A DNA stretch of 64,000 nucleotides, from the NCBI GenBank assembly GCA_920105625.2, contig OV050033.1, forward strand, positions 15,644,001 to 15,708,000. The letters run 5' to 3'. Under the pieces are notes generated by a model. The model saw only the letters and a program-made list of their open reading frames with translations. It had not been told where the DNA came from and searched no databases. This document shows, piece by piece, positions 49,501 through 60,636 of this stretch. Within the stretch, counting starts at the first letter, position 1. Every line of letters starts with the position of its first letter. The DNA comes from Clusia tigrina (taxonomy: Eukaryota; Arthropoda; Insecta; Diptera; Clusiidae). The position numbers were made by a program, and so were the translations under genes.

Positions 49501-52133
49501 GCAAAGAGATCCGAAAATCTCGGAGCGGTACAATAATTTCCATTGAAGAATTTCAAAATATTTTCATATGAATTCCTCCATCATGGTAATGCCAATTTGA
49601 AGGACTTTTACCTTGCCTTATTGTTTTGGTGGTATGTTACCGTAATGACAGAATTATGTCTCTAAATATGCTTGCCACAAACTAACAAGTTAAACCTCTT
49701 TAAGAGTAAACTTCACACTCTATTTAAGCTATAATCCTTGTCGCACCTAAACACAGAAACGTATACAAGTATCAAGGCTATCATAAACCGTTGCCAACAT
49801 CACAACTGCTGCCACTAATCAACTTGAGTGTCCTGTTCGCAATCAACACGTGCAATATTCCCAGCAAACGCTAATGAAATGCCAATGTTAGTGACAGCGA
49901 AAATGAGGAAACGAGCCAGAAAAAAGAAATTCCGAAAAAAATAAAACACCCAACAACAAGAACAAAATTGAAAAAAGGACATGAAGCAGCAAACGCTTGA
50001 ATGAAACCAATAATTGAAGTGGGACTCAGTGCATAATGCCTGCGGCAGAGCTGAAGCTAAGGCCAAGATAAGACAGGGAAGGGGGCTGGAAAACGACAAG
50101 CAAGAATACACAAAAAGCCAAGTGACAAGTGTGTATGGAGGCATAAATAGAAAGAGGAAAAAAAGCGGAAAAAATTGTACTCAATGGTCATACTTGACAC
50201 CAGTGCAACCTTTTTGCACCTGTACACTCCTTGCTTTCAACCACGCCGCACAAGTGTCAGCGTCGTGTCAAGTCACATCACGTCACATCTCCTCACATCA
50301 TCGCATCACACACCACACACTCACACCGCACCGCCCAGAGCTCTGCAGCGGGCAGCACGGACCGACTGGGCTCGGCTCAGCTCAGCCCACAGGACCCGGC
50401 ACAAGTACACAACAGAGCATGTTGCAGTCAAGCGGAGCAGCGTTGAGTTGCTAGTTTTAATGCACCTCACATCTCGGAACGCACGGAGGTGACTTGTCGA
50501 TATGCTGCCTGCCTGCACATCCGCTGGTCCGTCCGCCGACATTTTCTTCAATGAGAGTTTATTCTTCTGGATTTTTGGCGTTGTTTTTTTCTTCCATATT
50601 TATTTCGCTTTTTGCCCCGCCGCTGCCCACTCACCAGGGAACTGAAACTTCCTGTATGGAGTATTGCAGTGCGCTTTCAATCCTGCAATGGCATGTCCTT
50701 CCCACTCAACACTGCAACACTGCCGCACTGCAGCACTGCAGCGCTGCTTTGTGAGCAGGCGGTGCGCAGCATTGTACACATTTTTTCTATTAATACTTGC
50801 AGCAGGTTTTCCTATTATTTTCTCTTTCAATTTTTTTGCTTTTCTCCTATTTTATGTGTGTGTATTTTTTCTTCATTTAAAAATGGCTGTGCTATGTTTA
50901 CTGTTATTTCATATTTTCTTACGTCCCCAGAGAGAATTGCTGCACAGGTGCAGTGAATGAACTTTTGTACATTTTCAGTTTTATTCAGCAAAAACTTAGC
51001 AAAAAAAAACAAAACGTATCCTTCTTACACTGGACTGCAATTTGTGCATGTGAGCTTGGAGTATGTATATGGGTGTGTGGGTATATATATGGGTATATGT
51101 GTGTGGGTATATGTGTGTGAATATTTGTGTGAATCAAATTGTTAGTAACTTTGTGCATGAATATTTGTGTTTTATTTTTAAAGTTATCCTTTTGAGTGCG
51201 GTTGTCATTCTATTCCAGTCTCTTGTGTGCTCTTCAGCTCAACACAAATATTTTTGGACAAACCTGTCACGCTGGCTTCGGCATTTGGTCACTTCATTCA
51301 AAGTGATTTATGAAAAAAATATTTTGTAGTTGGTTCCTGTTTTTCCTTTTTAGCTTTTCCGTTTGTTGTGTCGGACGTTTTTGTGTCGGTGTGAGTGTGT
51401 GTATGTATGGTTGTGCGGGCTTGTTCGACTCTATGCTCCTTTCGTGCTCTGCTCTGGTGTAGTAAACACAATTTGTGGTTCCCCTTTACAGTTTATGTAT
51501 GTTTTTAGTTGCATGCAAATTTTCTAATTCATGGGAAAAGTGCTTCAAAGTTTGGTTGTTGGCTTTTGCAGCAGCACAAAAATTGAAATGGTTTTAAATA
51601 AAGTGAGCCGTTTAAGTGTGCATTGTGCTGTGGCGGATTGTACTTTTACGTACGGGCATGTGTCCTTTCGCAGTGCCGTAGACAAGGAGAGTACTTCACT
51701 TTTTTATTATTGTTGCGATATGAATCTTGAATACATCGATAATCAAAATACAACATCACTATAATTTTATTTAGTTACATTTGCAAACTTTCTGGTTCAG
51801 AACTTTATTGACTTCAAGGAAATGGTGCTAGTGTGAAATTTGGTACCTTTGAAAATAGCACAGAGAGAGGCATATTTCACAATTGAAGTACATTATCATT
51901 TTGGGGAGTAATCTTCGATAAAAACCCTCACCTGGAACCCGGATTATAATCATCATACCAATGAAGGAATGATTCCAACATAACACTAGGCTCGACGGTT
52001 GTGTGGTAAAATATAAATGCTGATATTTTGGGCTTACAGGACAATTGATGAACTCATAGTTACATTCGCAATTGATTGGAATGCCAACACCACACCAACA
52101 AAGGACGGAAAAACAGACGAAATTATGGAGACA
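49501..52133. other. Intronic noncoding DNA, no gene seen
   Basis: GC-richer, CA/TC-rich block at 50200-50460 with many CACATCACGTCACAT-like words, and TG/TA-rich TATATGGGTATATGTGTG near 51060-51120. A 146-codon frame at 50014-50454 is low-complexity at its 3' half and not convincing. Confidence 0.4.
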
Positions 52134-52209
52134 ATGTCGGGAACGCTTGAGTTTAAAAAGACATCTTCCACATGTCGGGAAGGCTTGAGTTAAATAAACA
52201 TCTTCTACT
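52134..52209. repeat. 38-bp tandem duplication
   Basis: ATGTCGGGAACGCTTGAGTT... repeated at 52172 as ATGTCGGGAAGGCTTGAGTT..., both ending ACATCTTC(C/T)AC. Confidence 0.88.
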
Positions 52210-52264
52210 GTTGCACTCTATGTACTATTATTAAACTTTCTCCTACTCTTGATGCCATCGATGC

Positions 52265-52471
52265 TTATCCAAGCTCGTTTAGACTGCTTCTAAGCACTCT
52301 TAGACATATCTAAACTTGCTTAGACTGCCTCTAAGCTCGCTTGTACTACCTCTAAGCTCTCACAGACCTATCTTAGCACTCTTAGACCTATCTAAGCTCA
52401 CTTAGAATACCTCTAAGTACTCTTAGACCTATCTAAGCACTCTTAGACCTATCTAAGCTCACTTAGACTGG
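52265..52471. repeat. Minisatellite of ~20-21 bp units with internal dyads
   Basis: About ten units of form CTAAGCACTCTTAGACCTAT or CTAAGCTCACTTAGACTGCCT. Each has CTAAG near the start and its reverse complement CTTAG 4-5 bases later, so every unit can form a small hairpin. The most regular stretch is 52370-52471. Confidence 0.88.
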
Positions 52472-53321
52472 CGGTAATAGGATATGTTAAACCTGAACTG
52501 TGACTACTTCTACTGAATTGTAGATTACTGATTCGGCTGAAAATCCTTTAAGATCCAAAAAGTGTGCCATTCTGATTTGAATAATCGAAGGAAACTTACA
52601 GCTTATACTCGCATATCGAAAATCCTCACACAACACACGATTTCTGGAATTGATTTACTGTTGATGATCGTCCGAACGTCGTCGAGCTAAGAAAGTTAAA
52701 CAGAATCACTCAGAGTCAGTTGTTCCCACCCTGTTAATTATTATTCCATAGGGTCTTCAGTAGCCTTTTACTGTGTCTGAATGGTTGGGAGTGTAAGTAT
52801 GTAAAGTTTAGTTACTTTCTGAGAACAAAATAAATATATGAAATATACAGTGAGCCAAGCAGCCTAACATTCTTAGAACTATAAAACTAACACGTATATT
52901 TTTTACTAGTCCACCTGGGTCTCTTATCCTTAGCTATCAGTTGAAAACACCTGCAAAATAAGAAGCCAATGGAACACATGCTTGTTTAATAACCCGGCTT
53001 AGATTAGAAATAGATTGGTCTTTTTGCAGAAGCCTTTCAATTCTCTGATATATTCGCTTAAACTATGACCTCAGAATATTGCTGTTGTTGTTCAAACAAT
53101 TTTACAGCCTATTATTGGAATTCTCTCCATCAACAACTTAAAGAGTTTTTCCAGGAATTTAAATTTATACTCTTGTTATTTACAAATTTTTCGATGGAAG
53201 CATTTTGACATTGTTTAAAATCTATTAATCCAATTGAAAAATCACAAACTCATTATAAATTTTTTTTCTTCGCGATTCCCTAAAAATCGAATCGTTTATC
53301 CACCCTTCATTTACTGATGGT

Positions 53322-53590
53322 AGGTAGGTAGGTAGATATGGCGCCCGAAGTGAGCACTAAGGCCATCATTGAACCTTTGTGATACCGCATGAGACATCAG
53401 GTCCCCTTCTTTTCCAAAGTCCAGCCATTTGGAGCTTTTAATGACGCAGTTGATGGAGCTAATCTTTTTATTTGAGATATCTCCCAAAGAGTCCAGAAAG
53501 TGGTCCCGAGGAAAGTGCGCCTCCTTCCGGACAGCTGTGGACAAGTGCATAACAGGTGTGCAATGGACTCTTCTTTCATTCATTTAATGA
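53322..53590 (-). pseudogene. Non-LTR retrotransposon ORF2 C-terminus and 3' end, relic
   Basis: The minus strand reads EESIAHLLCTCPQLSGRRRTF (the H..LC.CP cluster). A frame change follows, then FLDSLGDISNKKISSINCVI and KSSKWL, then a 3' UTR containing GCGGTATCACAAAGGTTCAATGATGGCC, and finally a TACC tetranucleotide tail (53322-53336). It is the sister of the relic at 11885-12079 and retains the true 3' end. The upstream body of the element is missing. Confidence 0.78.
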
Positions 53591-53759
53591 TATTTTGATT
53601 AATTTGAATATTACAAAAAAGAAATATGATGGAGAATGCCGGTCATCACGGCTGAAAAAATATATGTCATCTCCTTCTCTTCACAATTCATTACTAATAT
53701 TCAGATTTCCACTAATTTCTGGACCTGTCAAGAGTTGGGATTTACCTCAACTTAAAATA

Positions 53760-54692
53760 AAGGGTGTCCCAACAAGAACGCAATTTTTAAATCTGGCAAC
53801 ATTCGAAGTGTCATTGTTTGACATTTGAACAATTGTTATTGTTTGCTAGTAGAAGGTACGAGGTTAGTAAAAATGGAGCACTACACGAATGAACAACGCA
53901 TTCTTATTGTGAAATTGTTTTACCAAAATGGTGAAAGTTTTGCGGTCAATTTGGGGTCAGAATAATGCTCCAAAAGAGTCAACTGTAAAAAGATTAATGG
54001 ATAAATTTGCCGAAACTGGGTCTGTTAGTGATGTAAAGACAACAACGCGCTATCGACCAGGTCGATCGACCGAAAATGTCGCAGCTGTACGTGATGATGT
54101 CGCTCAAACTCCATCCACCTCAATTCGACACCGAGCTCAGCAAATTGGTGTCTCCAAATCCACTATGCAGCGAATTTTGACGAAAGATTTGCATCTTCAT
54201 GCATACAAAGTTCAATTGACTCAGGAACTGAAGCCAGCTGACCATGGACAGCGAAGGGAGTTCGTTAATTGGGTATTGGAGAGACAACATGAAAATGCTG
54301 ATTTTGCCGCTAAAATCATCTTCAGTGACGAGGCCCATTTCCATCTTGATGGCTTCGTCAATAGGCAGAATTGTCGCATTTGGGGTGAGGAAAATCCTCG
54401 AGTGATTCACGAGAAGCAAATGCATCCTCAACGTGTCACTGTGTGGTATGGTTTTTGGGCTGGAGGAATCATTGGACCTTTTTTTTATGAAAATGCGGCA
54501 GGTCAAGCGCAAACAATCAATGGTGTTCGGTATCGTGAAATGATAACCAGTTTTTTCTTGCCTCGAATTGGAGAAATGAATGTGGAGGGCATGTGGTTCC
54601 AACAAGACGGCGCCACATGTCATACAGCCAGAGAAACAATTCAATTGCTGCATCAGTCATTTCCCGGTTTGCGCTCTTGTTGGGACACCCTT
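53760..54692 (+). mobile_element. Tc1/mariner-type transposon, internally deleted (933 bp)
   Basis: Terminal inverted repeats starting AAGGGTGTCCCAACAAGA match over 23 of 24 bases, and TA duplications lie at 53758-53759 and 54693-54694. The interior carries most of a DDE transposase on the plus strand. The right TIR follows directly after the codons for LLHQSFPG, so the 3' end of the transposase gene has been removed. The family is distinct from the mariner copies at 12193 and 28244. Confidence 0.93.
53873..54692 (+). pseudogene. Tc1/mariner-type DDE transposase, frameshifted and C-terminally truncated
   Basis: The ATG at 53873 opens MEHYTNEQRILIVKLFYQNG (N-terminal helix-turn-helix, common in insect elements of this group). 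The frame shifts around 53940-53950 and continues to the right TIR. In the second frame are the helix-turn-helix region with STMQRIL, the first catalytic Asp in IIFSDEAHFHLDG and the second in MWFQQDGATCHTA. The block carrying the third catalytic residue, expected soon after LLHQSFPG, is absent. The reading there runs into TIR-derived codons and ends in flanking DNA at 54713. The frameshift looks like a small deletion between short GTTTTGC repeats (inference). Inactive. Confidence 0.9.
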
Positions 54693-54899
54693 TATATCTA
54701 TCTATGTTATTAGACAAACTTATTATCCTTGTTTGCTGTTTGACCTTTTTATAAATTGTTACTGGAATTGGTTTCCATGCTTTTGATAGCGTGTGTTCTT
54801 TAGCTTTGTATAATATGTTTGGGGACTACACCATTTGTTGGAGCCTTAAGTAGACTTTATAGCTCCTTATGTGAACTTTGCATGCATCTAGAACTCTAT

Positions 54900-55215
54900 T
54901 CCATATTGAAGTTTTAACAGTGTTTCATATTGGACTCAAGGGTAGCAAAGCTATGACCAATATCTCAAATGGACAAAAGTACTTTATTGTCGCAAAATTT
55001 CAAGGTTTTAAGACGCTCCAGTAAAAAGTTACGGCATTTGAATGTAGCATACTTGGATAGGTGTGGGATGCACCGTATAGAAGTTAGAGCCATTTGAAGT
55101 TTTATCAGTGTTTCATTTTGGACTCAAGGGGAACATAGCTATGACTAATAGCTCAAATTGACAAGAGGGACGAGTACTTTATTGTCACCTACAAGGTTTT
55201 ATGACGCTCCACTAT
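54900..55215. repeat. 188-bp-offset direct duplication
   Basis: TTGAAGTTTTAACAGTGTTT...GGACTCAAGGG..AGC...AGCTATGAC.AATA..TCAAAT...GTACTTTATTGTC...CAAGGTTTTA.GACGCTCCA occurs at 54906 and 55094. The copies are diverged, with small indels. Not coding. Confidence 0.85.
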
Positions 55216-55297
55216 TTTTGGCGGAACTCCTCAATACTTCGCATCTGTTGCGCCTTATGCTGGTATGTCTTGAAAGGGAATAAAATAATAAAATTTT

Positions 55298-55507
55298 AGC
55301 CGCCCTCTATGGTCTAGTGGTAAGCATGCTAGACTCACACCCCGAGGGTCGTAGGTTCAAATCCTGCCACGGGCTTGGCCTCCAAAATGCTTCTTTCTAT
55401 AAAATCCTTTTCACTTTGAGTTGAAGGCCTCTATTGCTAGTACTCATTCCCCAACACCTTGCACTCATAATCAATTATGGTGTAAGGAATAATATAATAA
55501 TAATAAT
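55298..55507 (+). mobile_element. tRNA-derived SINE, full-length copy with 14-bp TSD
   Basis: The head has a perfect pol III A box TGGTCTAGTGG (about 55310-55320), an anticodon-loop-like heptamer CTCACAC (as in tRNA-Val with anticodon CAC) and a B box GGTTCAAATCC (55354-55364). A roughly 100-bp unrelated body follows (TTTCTATAAAATCC, TTGAGTTGAAGGCC, ACTCATTCCCCAACACC, TCAATTATGGTGTAAGG), then a TAA-repeat tail. Identical flanks AATAATAAAATTTT lie at 55284-55297 and 55508-55521. It sits about 300 bp upstream of the turtle exon B acceptor, in sense orientation. Parent tRNA identity is inference. Confidence 0.93.
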
Positions 55508-55809
55508 AATAATAAAATTTTGACGGCATTCTTCACTTCACTTTGTGCCAATGAGGAAGGGTCGTTTAAGTGGTTCGAAGTTCACCATCAAACATTATTT
55601 GAAGTCAATGCAATATAACATTTTTAGCGGAAATACTATTTGATTATCATAAGAATTGAACTCTAGACTATGATTGTTTAATAATTATAATTAATGCTTG
55701 TTTAATATTTATAATTAATTTTTCTTGTATTCTTTACATTAAAAAGAAAAATTTTTATTTGTTTAATAATATAAAAATTTGGTTTCTTTTTCTCTTTCTC
55801 GGCCAACAG

Positions 55810-55931
55810 AAGATGCTGTGCACATTACTGCGATACTCGGGGAAGGGGTCATATTCAATTGCCACGTTGAATTCCCCAACGATCACCCGGTGCCGTATGT
55901 CCTGCAGTGGGACAAGAAGGTGAGCGAAACG
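55810..55931 (+). CDS. tutl: turtle (IGSF9/Dasm1-family), first Ig-domain exon, 5' half
   Basis: Encodes the rest of codon 120 through codon 160, starting EDAVHITAILGEGVIFNCHV and ending ...QWDKKVSET. It is the N-terminal part of the first, V-type Ig domain: the B-strand Cys is residue 137 and the C-strand Trp residue 153, 16 apart as expected. The reading matches Drosophila turtle residue for residue as far as I recall it, so this is a strongly constrained exon. The acceptor CCAACAG precedes it. The exon should end at ACG|GTACGA (donor at 55932, phase 0), because the fly protein continues KKVSET-G. A better-looking donor, AAG|GTGAGC, lies 12 bases earlier at 55920. The next exon (starting GSDLP... 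in flies) is not in the window. Confidence 0.97.
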
Positions 55932-57889
55932 GTACGATATCACAATTAATATTTCTTCTCTAAACTCTCTTTTATTAAAGCGACAAAAACGTTTTGTTTG
56001 TTTATTTTTAAAAATATATAAACCCAATATAAAACAATATAAACGTACGTACATATATACCAACAAAATGAGCGTGTGTGTGTGTATGTGGTCCATGCGA
56101 GACCTTTCTGCGCACACACACACAGAGAAACATATTTTAAAACACTGAAAGAAATTTTATTATTTCAATAAAATTTTATCGTGAGTATTTAACTGAAGTA
56201 AACTACAAAAACAACATTATAAATATATTTATTTATACTCGTATATGAAAAATATGTTGAAAGGAAAACTTTTTTTGCTATGAATTTAAATACGATTTTA
56301 CTATGCAACAATTAGCGGCATTATCAATTTTTATTTCCCTTTGAATTTAAATTACAACTTTAACTTTCTAAATTAAATGTTGTTGCGTTCGAACGAGTTT
56401 TTAATGTTTCTTTTTAAATTGACGTATTTTGGCAGTAAACTTAAATTTACATTAAATTGAAAATAATATTTGTTGAAATGATTGGCTTTGTTTGATTGAG
56501 AAGTAACTTGATTATTTTTTTTTTGTTTTTGTTCTCTTTTTTAATTTCGAACAATTTAGTTTTTCAAACGTAAATTTTAAACTATGCCAAACGAGTTGAT
56601 CAAAAATCTTATCAAAAGAATGCTTAAAATCAACTACAGTTAAAATTTAAATACAAAATTATTTGGCATTGCTTTGGAGTGAATTTTCGATTTTAATTTG
56701 TAAAACGATTTCGTTTCCGTTTTGAGTTTTTCAACTGAAATTCGAATACAACTTTATACACAGAAAATAATTAAGCTTAAAATATCCTTAATCAATTTTC
56801 AACAGTTTCTTTACTTACTACAGAATATTTTCCTTAAACTTCACACAACACACTTCCAGTAAACATTAAAAGGCTTACAATAACGCTTTCAGTTCAACAG
56901 TAACAAAGTTTTCAGTTGTTTCCGTCATTTTTTTAAACAAATTTAAAGTAAAAATGCGCGCTTTTATTTAACGAAAAAGAAAACAAATACAAAATTTACA
57001 AACACCAACAAAATTTTCAAAGTTTTGAATAAAAACTTCAATATGAATATCAACAAAGAGAGAGAGAGAGTGAGAGAAGAAAGAAGCCCATCCCACACAT
57101 TGCAAGAAAAACAACCCCATTTGTTTATATAATTAGAACATATTCACCAAAAATTAATTTTACAAAATTTTCATTACTAATTCTAAGCTCCAACTTTACT
57201 TAGCAAACAACAAAAACAAAGAAACTACTCAAATTAACAATTCCGTCACTCACATTTATCGCAAATTGTATTTCGTAAAACTTTTTTCTTACAACAACTT
57301 TCAAAACCCCTCATTCCACCATATCCATGCACATGCTTTCAATGTGAGTGTGTGTATGTATACATCACACCCTACTAAACTTACAAAAAAAAAATCCTGC
57401 TAATTTTCACATCTAACTAAATCAGAATCCTTCAAAACGTAGTACTAAAAATTCAAAAATTTTATACATTTTTCTTCTACTCCACTCTTGAAATTACCAC
57501 CGAAAAAACTTCAATTTGTATTAAACGCACAAAATTGCAAAGCCACATTTTTAGTTATAGTTCTTCAGTTCAGTTTTATTTCTTCTCGCACTGACTGCAA
57601 ATCTTAACTGTAGTTTTAATAATATACCTAATTATATTGCCACTAAAACACACAATTTCATAGATGCACATACACCCTGTAAAGTACTCATTCATTTACA
57701 TATTTAGTTAGCATTTAATTTTGTTAATAATATATGAATTTTTCACATCACATGAACATGAAATTCAGACAAATGCATCTCTAAACTATAGCTAAATTGA
57801 AAGGTTTAATATGTTCATCATACGCCTCCGTTACAAATGGTACACAATTTTAGTCACTGCCCATACTTGAGCAGAAGAAGAAATCGCAC

Positions 57890-57972
57890 CATTTCTCACA
57901 GGTTTGACAGAGCTGCTATCCTTCAATATTAGGGACATAGCAAGGTTCATCAAATTATCAGGATGGTTTTTA
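57890..57972 (+). pseudogene. Non-LTR retrotransposon C-terminal fragment
   Basis: Reads FLTGLTELLSFNIRDIARF followed by IKLSGWF, nearly the same peptide as at 9291-9381 on the other strand; about 60 nucleotides are highly similar. No other part of the element is recognisable around it. Confidence 0.65.
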
Positions 57973-58954
57973 CTTTTTTTTTAACTATTATTTTGTTCAT
58001 TATTGCGAGTCCTGTATTTCATTCCTGCAGATATTGTATCCCAACCTAATGCAGAATTTAAGAATCAAATAAAGCTCCACACAAATATTCGCAACAAAAG
58101 TAGAATTTTCCCAACCACATTTATCAATTAAAAACATGAAATTCGTGGTTACTGTTATAGCAGTTAATCTTATAAAATGCTGATTCCAGGTCCGGCAAAA
58201 AAAAATTGTTGTTCCTAATTTGAGATGGTTCAATAAAAATGTCGTTAAAACAATTTTGGAGCATAATAATTCCCCGACAAATTAATATAAATAAATGTAG
58301 TAGCATAAATTCGCTTTAAAAATTCATTCGGCACATAAATTCTCACAGAGCAATTACAATAAATTCCACAAATAAATAATAGCGGCAAATATTGCGCATT
58401 CGGCTATAAAAATACTAATAAATATAAACAAAAACTAGCGAGGATAATTATCTTTAGCAGTGTGAATGCTGCTACGCACACTTTCCTGTATTGAAATACT
58501 GGAAAAGTGATTTTTTTTGTTGTAACTTCTAAATCTAGATGAGTATTTCATTAGTATATTTATTCATAAAAAGGAAATTAACTTCAGAAGAAAATTACTA
58601 TAAGGTCTTTAGAGTGTCTTCTCTGTAGACTTTTATTCATGAAGTATCCCTTTGAAGGATTTTGCAATTAATATTCGTAAGTGATGGCAAGAAAGTAGCT
58701 TGACCTTGAAATGTGTTTGTCAGTTTCCAGTAAACAGATGAATGGTTTTAAGATCATGATAGGGAAGCATTGCCAAGTGTGATTAAGACGTCAGGTATTT
58801 GAGGTGAGGAATCATAGACTCACTACTGTCCTAGTCTGAATCATTTATATATTCAGCTATGAAGAACTCTCGTAAGATACAACCATACAATACGTAGAGA
58901 ATTAATGAAGAGTTATTGAAAATTCTGCCTTTATATGGACAAATATTCAATAAC

Positions 58955-59086
58955 GATTTAAATACAGTCCGTGGAATTATTTTAGTTCACATTATTGAGA
59001 TCTCTCCACAAAATGAAGGCGATTTAAATATAATTCTTGAAATTATTTTAGTTCACATTGTTGAGATCTCTTCACCAATATATGGA
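58955..59086. repeat. 66-bp tandem duplication
   Basis: GATTTAAATA..., GAAATTATTTTAGTTCACAT and TGAGATCTCT occur in both units (58955 and 59021, offset exactly 66 bp), with several substitutions. It stays open in one frame but has no recognisable protein. Confidence 0.9.
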
Positions 59087-60636
59087 GACACCTTTAGACC
59101 AAGCAATTAAATTGGAACACCTCAGTTTACATAGATATGGCATAAATAGTATAGATATGGATACAAAATGGATATAGAAATCGCAGATTTTTAAATAACG
59201 ATTCTGTTGACATTAGTCTACTCCCTTCTGTGTGTCTCAAAAAGGCTTCAAATTACGAACAACATTATTTAGGTAATCCTTTCAATGTCCAGTTGTCAAG
59301 TTTAGGTATTCAGCACACCAAATATTAATACATTAGCTACTTGACCGTCACTTCCTGCATCAATGGTGATGTTTGAAACTTTAACAGTGGATTAGAAACC
59401 TTTCAATTTTTCATTTAAAGAGTCCAACAAATTGCTCTACCAAGTGATACAAAAAGCGACAGTGACAAAAACATTTGCATACATGTGAAAATAATAATTT
59501 TCTATATATCCTATATATATGATTTGTTCACCAGAATCTCTTAAATTTTATACAAGCTACAACTGAAAGTAACAAATAGCTAAGGCTGGCAGTGAGAGAA
59601 TACCATCCCTAGAGTCATTTGAGTATGGGTATGATGGTCTGAACCTTACTACTGATACTTATGATTAGTTACCAGGATCTTCCCCAGCGAACTGAATGAC
59701 ATGCAAATAGATTTTGTAACTGGCAATATACATGGGATCACAATTCCGCTACTTCCACTCATGTCATCGTATAGAAAAGTACAGAAAATGTTGAAATTTT
59801 CAATGAAAATCTATTCAAAAGCAGTGATGGGGAAAATGTGCTGGAAACCCTGACCTTCAAAGATCGATATAATAACCTCTTGGCATTTTGCTTCTGTCTC
59901 ATTTTTTTCGCTCCTATCTGACACCCAAAATATCTGCAAAACCCACTACATGTGTTGTTCAACTGACGGTTAATAAAAGGTCTCTTAAAGGTCAAAACTA
60001 ATTGAACCTACGTTGGGCAATTATCCTTGTCAGACTTCTACACTCGCTTAGAGCTATTTTTGTACTTATGCAAGTAATTTATATGCTGTTAGCAGCTGGC
60101 GGGACGGAACACTCAAACCGAAGTATTGTGTGCGTAGGGTGCCCTCATCAAATGCAAACAATTAACACACATTTTGGGACTTGTAACGCTGACAATAAAT
60201 CACCGACAAATTTAAAAATATATCTAAACATAAATTTATTTAAAAATAATTCCACTAAATATACCAAACAATTTTCCAAATTAACATAAATCGAAAAACC
60301 TAAACAGCAGTTAGGGTTTGATTTATCGCATGCACGTAAAAAGCTGAAAAAGAATAAACAATTTGCTGAATTCTGTAAATTTAATTTGTGGTCATTGTTA
60401 GAAATTTATGTGCGCGCATTTGTGGAGCCACGCTATCGCTCCAACCCCATGATTCACTGAACTGAACGAGCCACATCCTATTAAGTACACCTTGATACCT
60501 ACGCATAGGATACCGCTGTGTCTTGAACATGTTCAGACTAACGTAAAGGGTTGCGCTCATCAACTTTGAACTGATGGTCTTTAACTGACATTTGCTGCAA
60601 ACTTTATGCAGTTTATAAATAAGGTAGAATCTGTGC

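Larger units (their letters stand above)
31951..55809 (+). other. tutl: turtle intron between exons A and B (23,859 bp)
   Basis: GTAAGT donor at 31951-31956; acceptor TTTCTCGGCCAACAG ending at 55809, preceded by the pyrimidine tract TTTCTTTTTCTCTTTCTC. Phase 1. The intron contains two SINEs, a non-LTR RNase H relic, a non-LTR tail, a deleted Tc1/mariner-type element, several tandem repeats and many CA/TG and CAA tracts. I recognise no nested protein-coding gene in it. Confidence 0.9.

Noticed and set aside
50014..50454. 146-codon plus-strand open frame
   Set aside because: The 3' half is His/Ser/Thr low complexity generated by CACATCAC-type repeats; overlapping frames are equally open.
53338..53352. 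TGGCGCCCGAA, resembling a tRNA-Lys primer-binding site of an LTR retroelement
   Set aside because: No LTR upstream and no gag/pol downstream. The bases lie in the 3' region of a minus-strand non-LTR relic, so the match is coincidental.
54120..54653. 177-codon minus-strand frame
   Set aside because: Antisense shadow of the Tc1/mariner-type transposase.
55298..55373. Possible functional tRNA gene
   Set aside because: A and B boxes are present, but the anticodon stem does not pair well. The sequence continues into a shared SINE body with a TAA tail and TSDs, and other copies exist in the window.
55755..56123. 122-codon minus-strand frame
   Set aside because: Antisense shadow of turtle exon B plus CA-repeat sequence.
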